DNA of 64,000 bases, taken from positions 62,001 through 126,000 of the forward strand of contig NZ_JAKIKQ010000007.1 in the NCBI RefSeq assembly GCF_023284045.1, written 5' to 3'. Below the pieces are notes generated by a model that saw only the letters and a list, made by a program, of their open reading frames with translations, did no database searches and had not been told where the DNA came from. This DNA comes from Shewanella kaireitica (GTDB taxonomy: Bacteria > Pseudomonadota > Gammaproteobacteria > Enterobacterales > Shewanellaceae). Shown here in pieces: positions 1 through 8,241 of this stretch (positions are counted from its first letter, which is position 1; each line of letters starts with the position of its first letter). The translations under genes and the position numbers were made by a program.

Positions 1-120
1 CGCAGGTACTACTGGTGCAAAGCCTGCTCCAGAATCGCCCAATCCATGGAGCCAAATAACACAAGATGTGGCTGGGTTTGATGGCTCAACCGTAATTCTC
101 TCTAGTGGCATATCTAACAT
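1..120 (-). CDS. Carboxylesterase/phospholipase family hydrolase, N-terminal part only
   Basis: Forty codons are visible on the minus strand, and the gene runs off the left edge. The start ATG at 120-118 is preceded by an excellent Shine-Dalgarno (aaggaagg). The translation contains WLHGLGDSGAGF, which matches the oxyanion-hole region of the carboxylesterase type 2 / acyl-protein thioesterase family (alpha/beta hydrolases that cleave short esters). The nucleophile and the rest of the triad lie outside the window, so the substrate cannot be stated. Family call is confident; function is inferred. Confidence 0.8.
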   Translation of the reverse strand, partial: MLDMPLERITVEPSNPATSCVIWLHGLGDSGAGFAPVVPA

Positions 121-186
121 GACCTTCCTTTTACTATATTAAGATAAAACTAAATAGCCGCATGATATCAGTCTCATCGAAAACAT

Positions 187-455
187 CCTATAGATACCCG
201 CTCTACTTGAAAATGCTCGTTTCAGAGACTATGTGCCAGTTCAATTCTAGGCGCATTAACGTAGAAATGGTTATTCCCTTTTTAGTGAGTACAACAACGA
301 AGTGGGCTGGCACAAAGCCATCGAAGATGGGCTTTAATATAAGAGTACGGGCTTTACTCAGTGTTAATGATTTTACCAAGGGTAATAACCATTCGTGGCA
401 ATCAATGCCGTGATTAAAGCCCATTAAATTCCCACTGAATCCCGCATCTTCAGGT
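187..455 (+). repeat. Dispersed repeat, copy 1
   Basis: This copy aligns by eye with the reverse complement of 7205-7513 and with 18655-18830. Shared blocks include TTCAATxCTAGGCG, ACAACGAAGTGGGC, CTTTACTCAGTGTTA and GTGGCAATCAA. An imperfect inverted pair spans 264-280 (GAAATGGTTATTCCCTT) and 378-394. An inner hairpin pairs 314-322 with 326-335 (AAAGCCATC/GATGGGCTTT). Relative to copy 2 it lacks roughly 45 bases near its right end. Short ORFs run through it on both strands, but none is conserved in frame among the copies. Confidence 0.8.
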
Positions 456-567
456 AGAACGGGTACAGTTATTAAATAGAAAGGTTTGAGCAACTAAATG
501 CACTTTAATACTGCCCGTGCTGCAGCTAAGCTGAACTAATTGATATAACAGCATACAGGCGAATAGC

Positions 568-1581
568 ATGGGATTACTTCAAAACGGTCAGTGGGTCGAT
601 AAATGGTATCCAACTGAGGAAACCGGTGGAAAATTTACTCGTTCAGAGTCAAGCTTTAGAGATTGGGTAACCCCTGACGGTATGCCGTTTAAAAGCGGAT
701 TTCGCGGCTTCAAAGCCGAAAAGAATCGCTACCATTTATATGTATCACTCGCCTGCCCTTGGGCTCATCGAACGCTGATATACCTGCAGCTTAAAGGTCT
801 ACAAGAGATCATAGGTGTTACCGTTGTCGAGCCGCATATGCTAACTAATGGCTGGGAGTTTTCTGGTAGTAAACAAAGTCCAATTGCCTATCATATTGAA
901 GGCGCTGATGCTGATAAATTAAACGCAGCTGACTTTCTTTATCAGATCTACCAAAAAGCTGATGCGAGTTATAACGGTCGAGTGACAGTCCCGGTGCTCT
1001 GGGATACGCAAACAGATACAATCGTTAGCAATGAATCTGCTGAAATTATTCGCATGTTCAATAGTGCCTTTGATCATTTAGTCGATAACAGCATTGATCT
1101 GTACCCTCAAGCATTGCGTAAAGAAATCGATGATCTTAATAGTTGGCTCTATGACAGCATTAATAATGGCGTTTACAAGGCGGGCTTTGCTACGACTCAA
1201 TTCGCATACAATGAAGCATATGAACAGCTTTTTGCCGCTTTAGACAAGTTGGAAGAACGACTTGCAAGCCAACGTTTTCTTACTGGAGATGAATTTACAG
1301 AAGCTGACATTCGCTTGTTTACCACCTTAATTCGATTCGATGCCGTATATGTTGGTCATTTTAAAACCAATAAACAACGCATAGCCGATTACTACCACCT
1401 GTTTGGCTATGTAAAAGAAATTTATCAAATGGATGGAGTGCCACAAACGGTTAATTTTGAACACATTAAACAACATTACTATTTTAGCCATGAGATGATA
1501 AACCCAACTCGGATAGTCCCTAATGGGCCGGATATTGATTTCAATCAGCCCCATCGTCGGGCGGATATTAAACCACAATGA
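568..1581 (+). CDS. yqjG: Glutathionyl-hydroquinone reductase (Xi-class GST)
   Basis: This 337-residue protein is full length for the Xi-class GST / ECM4 family. These enzymes reduce glutathionyl-hydroquinones in the cytoplasm, using a catalytic Cys in a CPWA motif followed by HRT. Here the motif is LACPWAHRT with Cys63. The N-terminal thioredoxin-like part is followed by an all-helical GST domain (TGDEFTEADIRLFTTLIRFD). The Shine-Dalgarno is weak, but no better start exists. The gene converges on the next one with a one-base gap between stop codons. Family call is firm; the physiological quinone is unknown. Confidence 0.92.
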   Translation: MGLLQNGQWVDKWYPTEETGGKFTRSESSFRDWVTPDGMPFKSGFRGFKAEKNRYHLYVSLACPWAHRTLIYLQLKGLQEIIGVTVVEPHMLTNGWEFSGSKQSPIAYHIEGADADKLNAADFLYQIYQKADASYNGRVTVPVLWDTQTDTIVSNESAEIIRMFNSAFDHLVDNSIDLYPQALRKEIDDLNSWLYDSINNGVYKAGFATTQFAYNEAYEQLFAALDKLEERLASQRFLTGDEFTEADIRLFTTLIRFDAVYVGHFKTNKQRIADYYHLFGYVKEIYQMDGVPQTVNFEHIKQHYYFSHEMINPTRIVPNGPDIDFNQPHRRADIKPQ

Positions 1582-1582
1582 G

Positions 1583-1801
1583 TTAACTTATCCCAAGCTC
1601 GGCTTTGATCTGCAGCAACTGTTGCTCATTGTCGAGCTTAAGATTCCAACGCACCGCGCCAGCATCTGCAATCATCATTAATGCATCTTGGTGGAATTTA
1701 ATGTCTTCCACCATGGCATATAAGTGACATTGATTATTTAGCCTTACTTGTACTTCAAATGGCGTGAGCACAATTTTTCCATTACTAAACTCAATAATCA
1801 T
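1583..1801 (-). CDS. Small conserved-type hypothetical protein, 72 aa
   Basis: No family was recognised. The start is well supported: GGAG lies seven bases upstream of the ATG at 1801. The protein is soluble, with no signal peptide or membrane segment, and is predicted to be beta-strand rich at the N-terminus and helical at the C-terminus (LKLDNEQQLLQIKAELGIS). It lies downstream of the slyD-like gene on the same strand but is separated from it by a strong terminator, so it probably has its own promoter. Confidence 0.7.
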   Translation of the reverse strand: MIIEFSNGKIVLTPFEVQVRLNNQCHLYAMVEDIKFHQDALMMIADAGAVRWNLKLDNEQQLLQIKAELGIS

Positions 1802-1829
1802 CTTTGGTCTCCGTTTTTAGCGCTATATT

Positions 1830-1858
1830 AAAAAAGCCCAACTCAGTTGGGCTTTTTT
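1830..1858 (-). terminator. Rho-independent terminator after the slyD-like gene
   Basis: A perfect stem GCCCAACT/AGTTGGGC is flanked by A6 and T6, so it could work in both directions. It sits just past the stop of the isomerase gene on the minus strand. Confidence 0.9.
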
Positions 1859-1876
1859 AATCGGCATGAACTCAGC

Positions 1877-2359
1877 TTAGTGCTGATGTCCACCCTTACC
1901 ATGTGCATGGCCATGAGCAATCTCTTCAGAGGTTGCATCACGTACGTCTGCAACTTCTAAATCAAATGTTAATTCACGACCTGCTAGAGGGTGGTTAACA
2001 TCCACAGTTGCCATGAACTTGCCCATTTTAATAATGGTGACTTGGCGTTGACCTTGATCCGTGTTTATCAAAGCGCGCATTCCAGCCTTCCATACTTTAG
2101 CGCCTTGTAGGTGTTTAACTGATACGCGTTGTTCTGCATCTTCGTTACGCTCACCGTAAGTTTCACTAGCAGGCAATGTGACAGAAAACTTAGCGCCCAC
2201 TTCTTTACCAACCAGTGCATTTTCAACGCCAGGCATCATATTGTCGTGACCATGAAGGTACGCAATAGGATCAAGACCTTCGTTGCTCTCTAATACTTCG
2301 CCCTGTTCATCACGTAATGTGTAGTTAAATTGCACTACAGAATCATCTTTAATACTCAT
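1877..2359 (-). CDS. FKBP-type peptidyl-prolyl isomerase, SlyD-like
   Basis: A 160-residue cytoplasmic protein with the SlyD arrangement: a split FKBP domain (VVQFNYTLRDEQGEVLE near the N-terminus, then PGVENALVGKEVGAKF and PASETYGERNEDAEQRV), an insert-in-flap chaperone segment around residues 75-125, and return to the FKBP fold (NHPLAGRELTFDLEV). The His-rich tail (HGHAHGKGGHQH) suggests Ni/Zn binding, as in SlyD, but is shorter than in E. coli. It catalyses prolyl cis-trans isomerisation and has folding-helper activity. It may be a SlyD paralogue, since many gammaproteobacteria have two. Confidence 0.9.
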   Translation of the reverse strand: MSIKDDSVVQFNYTLRDEQGEVLESNEGLDPIAYLHGHDNMMPGVENALVGKEVGAKFSVTLPASETYGERNEDAEQRVSVKHLQGAKVWKAGMRALINTDQGQRQVTIIKMGKFMATVDVNHPLAGRELTFDLEVADVRDATSEEIAHGHAHGKGGHQH

Positions 2360-2431
2360 GGTAATCCTTAACTCAAATTTTGTTGCGTGAGCTTAACAAA
2401 AGTCGTTCAAAGCCACTAGTGTTATCTCTTA

Positions 2432-3295
2432 TTAGGATTGTGCTCCTGGCACAATGGCTAAATGTTCAATTTCGTTCAATACCTGATGGTTGGCCAATGC
2501 AAGTTGGCACACCCCAGATGTGATCTTATGCTTAGCAGAGCAATCTACACTCCATTGGCGTAGTAAGTAGCCCGCTAACGATGCTCGGCATGTCAGCATT
2601 AAGCGTTGGTTTTCCATTTGATAATCAAGCTCTATCGCTTCGGGGTGAGCCAAAGAGGGATGAGGAATCAGTTCAAGTTCAATTTCTTGTTGCCAATATT
2701 TATCATGCTCACAGGTCTCTAGGTATTTAACACTAGCATCTGCAAGCACGGCACTTTTAATACGAGTCACCACAAAGTCTGTAAACAGTTGGTTAGCCCT
2801 ATCAAATGCTCGAACATGCCAACGCTGACCATTATTTACCAACGCATGAGGGACTATCTCTCTGGGTTTATTGCCCGATGACACCGACACGTACTCTATC
2901 GCAAGTGCTTGTTTCGCTTGAATAGCCCGCATTAATGCCGCAATAATGTTTGTGTCAGGGTGGATAAGTTGTATTGCATCAATACACACCACACTTGGCT
3001 TGATCGGATGTGATAAGCCATCGCCAAAACCTTTGGCAAGACCATGCAATATGGCTTCAGGTTCATGGGCAAATAGCGCTTTAAACTCTGGCAGACGGTG
3101 ATAGCACTTAGTCTGGTGTATTAAACGCATGTTTGTCGGTGCTAGTGTTTTATAACTCTGAAAGTCTCGAGTGGCCGCAGCAAGGCCTGTCGCAAATTTA
3201 TTAATGAGATCCTGACGGGAAACTTGGCCGAAATACTGCAAACTAAAATCGATAAAAGCGAGACGTTGTCGTTGCGCGTGAGAAAGGTTGTCCAT
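2432..3295 (-). CDS. WYL-domain transcriptional regulator
   Basis: A 287-residue cytoplasmic regulator. The N-terminal roughly 60 residues have a helical DeoR/HTH_11-like look (GQVSRQDLINKF). The central WYL region (about 120-190) contains AIEYVSVSSGNKPREIVPHALV and NGQRWHVRAFD, the typical pattern in which an SGxxxxREIxPhxLv core is followed by WHlrAFd. A WCX-like C-terminal extension follows. WYL proteins sense ligands, sometimes nucleotides, and several control stress or phage-defence genes. No adjacent defence genes are visible here. The target is unknown. Confidence 0.82.
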   Translation of the reverse strand: MDNLSHAQRQRLAFIDFSLQYFGQVSRQDLINKFATGLAAATRDFQSYKTLAPTNMRLIHQTKCYHRLPEFKALFAHEPEAILHGLAKGFGDGLSHPIKPSVVCIDAIQLIHPDTNIIAALMRAIQAKQALAIEYVSVSSGNKPREIVPHALVNNGQRWHVRAFDRANQLFTDFVVTRIKSAVLADASVKYLETCEHDKYWQQEIELELIPHPSLAHPEAIELDYQMENQRLMLTCRASLAGYLLRQWSVDCSAKHKITSGVCQLALANHQVLNEIEHLAIVPGAQS

Positions 3296-3353
3296 TGTAA
3301 TATGCCATTCCAGTCGATAACTTTATTGAAGAAATTCAATCTAATATATCGAC

Positions 3354-3387
3354 AAAAAAGATACAATCGTTTTGATTGCATCTTTTT
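3354..3387 (-). terminator. Bidirectional terminator between the WYL regulator and the transglycosylase
   Basis: The inverted repeat AAAAAAGATxCAATC / GATTGxATCTTTTTT encloses a four-base loop and has a U-tract on either strand. On the minus strand it lies beyond the WYL gene start and upstream of the transglycosylase stop, so it mainly blocks read-through from the rightward direction. Confidence 0.65.
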
Positions 3388-3416
3388 TGAATCGTAAATC
3401 CTTTCTTGAGCGTTGC

Positions 3417-4607
3417 TTATTCAACACCGAGTGCTTTAAAGGTTGCTTCGCTTGGGTAACCATCAGCCACCAAACCATTATCTTTTTGGAATGCTTGTAG
3501 TCCTTTTAAAGATTTAGATCCCAAGATACCATCAGGCTTACCGACATCAAAACCCAGCGTATTGAGCTGACTTTGCAGTGCCTTTACCCTTGCACGACTC
3601 AAATTTGGCATTTTAGGTGGCTTAACATTAAGGCCTGCTGCACCATTAATCCTGTCAGCTAGATGGCCTACAGCAATAGCATAAAACGTAGAGCGATTCC
3701 ATTTCATAATGACATCAAAATTGTCATAGCCTAAAAAAGCGGGTCCTGTATGGCCAGAAGGTAAATAAAGAGCAGCTTGCATGTCTGGTGTACTTAATGG
3801 ATTGCCATTGGTTTGCGTTAAACCAAGCTCCGCCCACTTTGTCAAAGGTTGCGCTTCCGCTCGACCAAGATAAGCATAGGAAAAATCAGTGGGGAGGCTA
3901 ACCTCTCTCCCCCAACGCTCGTCGCGTTTCCAACCTAAATTTTGTAAGAAATGGGCCGCTGATGAAAGTGCATCTTCCGTGCTGTTCCATAGATCCGCTT
4001 TGCCATCACCATCACCGTCGACTGCATATTTCGCATAAGCAGATGGCATAAATTGGGTATGACCCATAGCCCCCGCCCATGAACCCACCATCTGCTTTTC
4101 ATCGAAACCATACTGCTCTTTTAACTTCAATGCTTGCATCAATTCGGTGGTGAAATATCTGCTCCGACGCGGATCACATGCCAAGGTAGCTAACGAGTTA
4201 AGTACTGACATTTTTCCTTTGTAAGAACCAAAGTTTGTTTCTAGTCCCCAAAAAGCCAGCAAATATTGTGGTGGAACACCGTACTCTTTGGCTAAACGTT
4301 GCAGCAGCTCCTTATGCTCTTTGTATAGCTTTCGTCCTTGCTGTACACGCCAATCGGTCACTCGCTTGGTAAAGTAATTTTCAAAGGATGAACTAAATTC
4401 TGGTTGTTGGTTATCAAGCTCTATAACCCTCGGCACAAATTTAACATTTGCCAAAGTGTTATCAATAGTGCTTTGTGATAACCCCTGTGTTTTTGCTGTT
4501 TGTTGAAGGTTCGCTACGCAGGTTGCCCAGTCAGGGGAAGCGACTGAAGCTAATACTGAAGAACTGCTAAAAATAAGCGTTGCTGCCAGGGGGATTAATT
4601 TAAACAA
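3417..4607 (-). CDS. Lytic murein transglycosylase, MltB family
   Basis: A 396-residue exported enzyme that cleaves the MurNAc-GlcNAc bond of peptidoglycan with formation of 1,6-anhydroMurNAc. A signal peptide (about 1-20) precedes an SLT_2 domain (about 25-320) with catalytic Glu123 in WGLETNFGSYKG, plus GAMGHTQFMPS and DGDGDGKADLWNS. A PG_binding_1 domain occupies about 335-394 (ALQSQLNTLGFDVGKPDGILG). The start codon is TTG, supported by GGGAG eight bases upstream. It lacks a lipobox, so it is the soluble periplasmic type. Confidence 0.93.
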   Translation of the reverse strand: MFKLIPLAATLIFSSSSVLASVASPDWATCVANLQQTAKTQGLSQSTIDNTLANVKFVPRVIELDNQQPEFSSSFENYFTKRVTDWRVQQGRKLYKEHKELLQRLAKEYGVPPQYLLAFWGLETNFGSYKGKMSVLNSLATLACDPRRSRYFTTELMQALKLKEQYGFDEKQMVGSWAGAMGHTQFMPSAYAKYAVDGDGDGKADLWNSTEDALSSAAHFLQNLGWKRDERWGREVSLPTDFSYAYLGRAEAQPLTKWAELGLTQTNGNPLSTPDMQAALYLPSGHTGPAFLGYDNFDVIMKWNRSTFYAIAVGHLADRINGAAGLNVKPPKMPNLSRARVKALQSQLNTLGFDVGKPDGILGSKSLKGLQAFQKDNGLVADGYPSEATFKALGVE

Positions 4608-4989
4608 TAGAAGACTCCCAAAAAATGAATGACGCTAACGTAATGAGTACACATATTACTGTGTAGTTAAAAGATTAATCTTACCTTAAAAAAACGACTT
4701 TATAGATGATTTATAATTCATTAAACCGATACAAGAAAACCTTAGATCGATTAACGGATAAAATGCCATCACTGTCGACTAATATAGACTAAATTGAGAC
4801 TGTTATAGCAGTAAATTAGCGAGTTTCGTTTGACTGCTCAATTTACCTGCTAAGCACATACTGCTTAGTCATCAAATACACGGTTAAACAATCGAAAGCA
4901 GTTAAATGACTTGCCAAATGTTATCCGCAGTTGCAGACTACTGCCAATAGAGATAATCGATATCTTTCATTTACCAAAAGAGATTAATC
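4608..4989. other. Intergenic region, 382 bp, divergent promoters
   Basis: This AT-rich stretch lies between the minus-strand transglycosylase and the plus-strand DUF2750 gene and must hold both promoters. No confident operator, repeat or small ORF was seen. AAGAG about seven bases before the ATG at 4990 serves as ribosome binding site. Confidence 0.5.
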
Positions 4990-5349
4990 ATGACTGAAAT
5001 GACTCCAGCTTTAGAAAGCTTTATCAACAATGTAAAGCAGCACCAAGTCGTTTGGGGCCTGCAAGATGAAACAGGTGAAGGTTGGGTTGTTTGTGACTCA
5101 TCTGAGTTCGAAGCCACAGATGTGATGCCTTTATGGTCTGAAGAAGCGCAAGCAAAAAGCCATTGTACTGACGAATGGCAGGCTTACAGCGCCGTCGCTA
5201 TTACTCTAGAAGAGTTTTTAGAGTATTGGGTTGGTGATTTAAATGATGATGGTGTACTGGTTGGTCTTGATTGGGTAGCAGAGCAAGAGTGCCTTGAAGT
5301 CGATCCAATTGTACTGGCAACGTCACTGGTAAACGTTGAAGAAGAATAG
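4990..5349 (+). CDS. DUF2750 family protein
   Basis: A 119-residue acidic cytoplasmic protein. The pattern (FINNVKQHQVVWGLQDETGEGWVV, MPLWSEEAQAKSHC, EEFLEYWVGDLNDDGVLVGLDW) is that of DUF2750, a family of unknown function in Shewanella, Vibrio and relatives. It is complete and stands alone, being followed by its own strong terminator. No enzymatic motif is evident. Confidence 0.85.
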   Translation: MTEMTPALESFINNVKQHQVVWGLQDETGEGWVVCDSSEFEATDVMPLWSEEAQAKSHCTDEWQAYSAVAITLEEFLEYWVGDLNDDGVLVGLDWVAEQECLEVDPIVLATSLVNVEEE

Positions 5350-5382
5350 ACTTCACAACAACATCCAGAGTTGCTCAACAGT

Positions 5383-5417
5383 AAGCGCTAATCGTCAAGA
5401 TTAAGCGCTTTTTTTAA
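5383..5417 (+). terminator. Terminator after the DUF2750 gene
   Basis: Stem AAGCGCTxAATC / GATTxAAGCGCTT with loop GTCAA, followed by T7. Confidence 0.9.
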
Positions 5418-5440
5418 ATGCCGAATTGAGTAGGTGAAAC

Positions 5441-6088
5441 ATGTTGTTTGAACAAGCGCCGTTAATCGATATCCCCTTTGATTGCAGGCATCAATGCTGG
5501 TTTTGCGGTGAACCTAGCTCTATGGAGCTTAGTTACACTAAAGAGCATTACACTCCTCACCCATCATTGATGGTTCCAGCCTGTAAAGAGTGTTTCAAAA
5601 TTGCAAAACAGCACAAGTTAACGTCTATCTGGGACTGTAAAATGGCAGTTAAAGATGAGCTGATGCGTATTTATGAGAAACATCTCGCCATTGGGGTTAA
5701 TTGGACTCAGCAAGAACTTGAAGAGTCAGAATTTGAGGATAAAGTTTTTGGTGGATTTAAGAAAAGCGCTTGGATGATGTATGAGATTGCCAGAGATAGA
5801 GTCAACTACCCTGCTTGGCCGTTAAGCCTTAATGGGGTCACTATTGACGACTTTGGTTACAATACAGACTTTAGTTTTGACGGTGTTAACTATAGCTCTG
5901 TCACCCAAGCTATCAAATTCTACGCTAAGCAATTTGTGCTCGATAAACGCTTTTTAGAAGATATTATTAGTATTGTCGGTAAACAACGCTTTGGGTTTGC
6001 TATTCGTGTTGCACAAATTAATATCGCTGCCACTTCCGAGCTTAAGCGGCAGGTTATCAATGATTTAAAACTAGAGCATCAGGATTAG
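5441..6088 (+). CDS. Hypothetical protein with a four-Cys zinc-ribbon-like N-terminus
   Basis: A 215-residue soluble protein. Two CxxC pairs near the N-terminus (CWFC about 21-24; CKEC about 45-48, within VPACKECFKIAK) with nearby His residues resemble a treble-clef/HNH-type zinc site. The catalytic HN..N of an HNH nuclease is not clear. The remainder is mostly helical. Its stop codon overlaps the stop of the convergent cheV gene by four bases. No function is assigned; it may be a Shewanella-restricted family. Confidence 0.7.
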   Translation: MLFEQAPLIDIPFDCRHQCWFCGEPSSMELSYTKEHYTPHPSLMVPACKECFKIAKQHKLTSIWDCKMAVKDELMRIYEKHLAIGVNWTQQELEESEFEDKVFGGFKKSAWMMYEIARDRVNYPAWPLSLNGVTIDDFGYNTDFSFDGVNYSSVTQAIKFYAKQFVLDKRFLEDIISIVGKQRFGFAIRVAQINIAATSELKRQVINDLKLEHQD

Positions 6089-7050
6089 CAGTTCAATGTT
6101 TGCGTCAGCAGAGCCTCTGACTGGCGCAATTTATCTTGCACAACTTCAACCAGTAAATCCGGCTGAAACTTAGAAATAAACCGGTCACAGCCTACTTTCT
6201 CAACCATCGCATTGTTAAAACTGCCACTTAGAGAAGTGTTTAAAGTGATGTAAAGATCACTCATACGTTTGTCTTTACGGATCTCATGAGTCAGCTTATA
6301 GCCATCCATTTCTGGCATTTCAGCATCTGTGATCAGCATAATAATATGTTCCGAAACATTTATACCGCTGTCGCACCATTGTTGTAACTGATTAAGTGCC
6401 ATTAACCCATCGGACACCTCTATGACTTCCAGTCCAAGTTGTTCAAGCGTTTCTCTCACTTGACGTCTAGCAGTAGCAGAGTCATCTGCGATAAGCACCT
6501 TTCTGCCTTGCATTAATGGCAGCAGTTTCTCGTCTAATACTCCATCGGATAACTTGATATCGTATTGAATAATTTCTGCCAACACCTTTTCTACGTCAAT
6601 AATGGAAACAAGCTCTTGCTTATCTTGATATTCAATTCGGGTTATCGCAGTGAGATAATTATTACGGCCAACGGTTTTAGGCGGAGGTAAAATATCGCTC
6701 CAAGTTAAATTGACTATGTGCTCGACTTTATCAACTAAAAACCCCTGAACTGAGCGATTGTACTCAGTAATAATGAGATTACTCTGCTCATACACTGCCG
6801 AAGGCCTGAAACCAATTGCTTTACGAAGATCAATGACTGGAATTGCTAGACCACGAAGATTCGCAACACCAATAATACTTGGATGACTGCCAGGCATTGC
6901 AGTTAAAGGTGGTACTCTAACCACTTCCTTAACTTTAAAAACATTAATCGCAAATAGCTGGGTCACACTGATTCTGAACAACAACAGTTCCAGTCGGTTT
7001 TCACCAACCAGTTTTGTACGTTGATCTACACTTGCAAGCATTTGCGTCAT
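6085..7050 (-). CDS. cheV: Chemotaxis coupling protein CheV
   Basis: A 321-residue fusion of a CheW domain (about 15-165, with GVANLRGLAIPVIDLRKAIG) and a receiver domain (about 183-312, beginning KVLIADDSATARRQVRETL). The phospho-acceptor is Asp242 in LITDAEMPEMDGY, with acidic pocket Asp189/Asp190 and a C-terminal FISKF lysine. CheV couples chemoreceptors to CheA, with phosphorylation-dependent adaptation. Shewanella genomes usually have several CheV paralogues, and this one is not in a che cluster. Start ATG at 7050 has GGTGGA upstream. Confidence 0.95.
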   Translation of the reverse strand: MTQMLASVDQRTKLVGENRLELLLFRISVTQLFAINVFKVKEVVRVPPLTAMPGSHPSIIGVANLRGLAIPVIDLRKAIGFRPSAVYEQSNLIITEYNRSVQGFLVDKVEHIVNLTWSDILPPPKTVGRNNYLTAITRIEYQDKQELVSIIDVEKVLAEIIQYDIKLSDGVLDEKLLPLMQGRKVLIADDSATARRQVRETLEQLGLEVIEVSDGLMALNQLQQWCDSGINVSEHIIMLITDAEMPEMDGYKLTHEIRKDKRMSDLYITLNTSLSGSFNNAMVEKVGCDRFISKFQPDLLVEVVQDKLRQSEALLTQTLNC

Positions 7051-7204
7051 GATGTTTCCACCTAAAGTACCATTAGAGCTGCGATTATAACGATATACGC
7101 CATAAGATAACTAGGTCAAAAATAACTTTAATGCACAGATTTTATTCAAGATTACAAGTTTCGCAAGAAACATTGATCTCAATGACAAAATAATCGTGCC
7201 ACGG

Positions 7205-7513
7205 ACTGAATATGCTGGATTCAGTGGGATTTTAATCACAGGTTCATTGCTACAAGGTGAACCCAAGCACCGACATTCATATAGGCGAGGCGTTGATTGC
7301 CACTAATGGTCATTCCCTTGGTAAAATCAATAACACTGAGTAAAGCCCATGATCTTATATTAAAAAGCAGCCCATCATAGAAAAGCTTTATAGCTGCCCA
7401 CTTCGTTGTTTTACTCACTTAAACGGGAATAATCATTCCTACGCTAAAACGCCTAGTATTGAACTGACACAATGCCTCTGAAACGAAATCCTTCAAGTAA
7501 AGCGGATATAGGT
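7205..7513 (-). repeat. Dispersed repeat, copy 2 (longest)
   Basis: Reading the minus strand, this copy runs through the same blocks as copy 1: CCGCTxTACTTGAA, TTTCAGAG, CAGTTCAATxCTAGGCG, ACAACGAAGTGGGC, TTTACTCAGTGTTA, ATTTTACCAAGGG, GTGGCAATCAA, then GTGATTAAA and TCCCACTGAATCC. It keeps about 45 bases that copy 1 lacks. Its left boundary (in repeat orientation) ends at 7513, the first base of the TGATCC of the candidate ECF promoter. A 60-codon ORF inside is not supported by the other copies. Confidence 0.8.
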
Positions 7514-7540
7514 GATCCAATTTAATTCAACCTGCGTAGT
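7513..7540 (+). promoter_or_regulatory. Candidate ECF (RpoE/ChrR-type) autoregulatory promoter
   Basis: TGATCC (7513-7518), 16 bases, then CGTAGT (7535-7540), about 57 bases before the sigma gene ATG. ECF sigma factors paired with ChrR are known to recognise TGATCC-type -35 elements and often autoregulate. The -10 assignment is an inference. Confidence 0.55.
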
Positions 7541-7596
7541 GGTAAACAAGAGCCAATAGAAATATTTTGGCGACATTGATAGGCAGAGTGAAAATA

Positions 7597-8241
7597 ATGC
7601 AAAATATTCAATCACAAAGTTCCCAAAGTCGTTATGCTAAGAGGTATGTTCCTTTCAAAAAGCCTTATATGGAAGAATCAAACTCAGATCTACAAGCACT
7701 GCAACTCAAAGAGAAACTCGTTAACGTGGCACATACACGTTGCAAACGAGACTACGCCGAACTATTTAGTTTCTTTGCGCCAAAAATATTAGCATTTGGC
7801 AATCAAAGGCTATCTACTCAGGGGTTAGCCATGGATCTTGTGCAAGAGACCATGACCGCGGTTTGGACCAAAGCACATCTTTTTGATGCAGACAAAGGTG
7901 CCGTGACCACTTGGGTGTTTACTATAATGCGTAACCGTTGCTTTGATATGTTACGAAAAGTCCAGCATAACAAAGAGGATACGGTTAGTGATGACATCTG
8001 GCCCATCTTTGAAACAGTTGAAGAAAACGAACCAGAAGATCACATACTCACCAACAAGCTTATGCATCATGTTGCGGAACTTCCTCCTTTACAACAGCAG
8101 GTAGTGCGAGGCATTTACCTTCAAGAGTTAAGCCAACAGGAGCTCGCAAGCAAGCTAAATGTTCCGTTAGGCACTGTAAAATCAAGGTTAAGATTAGGTT
8201 TGGTCAAACTTAGAAGTATTTTGGAGAAACATCATGATTAA
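7597..8241 (+). CDS. ECF sigma factor, ChrR-associated (ECF11-like)
   Basis: A sigma-70 family protein of 214 residues from the ATG at 7597. An upstream TTG in frame at 7567 has no ribosome binding site. Region 2 is present (AMDLVQETMTAVWTKAHLFDADKGAVTTWVFTIMRN in short segments), as is region 4 (LPPLQQQVVRGIYL, ELASKLNVPLGTVKSRLRLGL). Its 3' end overlaps the anti-sigma gene by eight bases, so the two are cotranslated. By analogy with RpoE-ChrR of Rhodobacter it should direct a singlet-oxygen / photo-oxidative stress regulon. The regulon is not visible in this window. Confidence 0.9.
   Translation: MQNIQSQSSQSRYAKRYVPFKKPYMEESNSDLQALQLKEKLVNVAHTRCKRDYAELFSFFAPKILAFGNQRLSTQGLAMDLVQETMTAVWTKAHLFDADKGAVTTWVFTIMRNRCFDMLRKVQHNKEDTVSDDIWPIFETVEENEPEDHILTNKLMHHVAELPPLQQQVVRGIYLQELSQQELASKLNVPLGTVKSRLRLGLVKLRSILEKHHD

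Noticed and set aside
162..493. Two overlapping open frames (83 and 96 codons) at the left end
   Set aside because: Both lie inside dispersed repeat copy 1; the frames are not kept in the other copies and have no ribosome binding sites.
7236..7418. 60-codon minus-strand frame
   Set aside because: Inside repeat copy 2; the equivalent region of copies 1 and 3 is deleted or out of frame.
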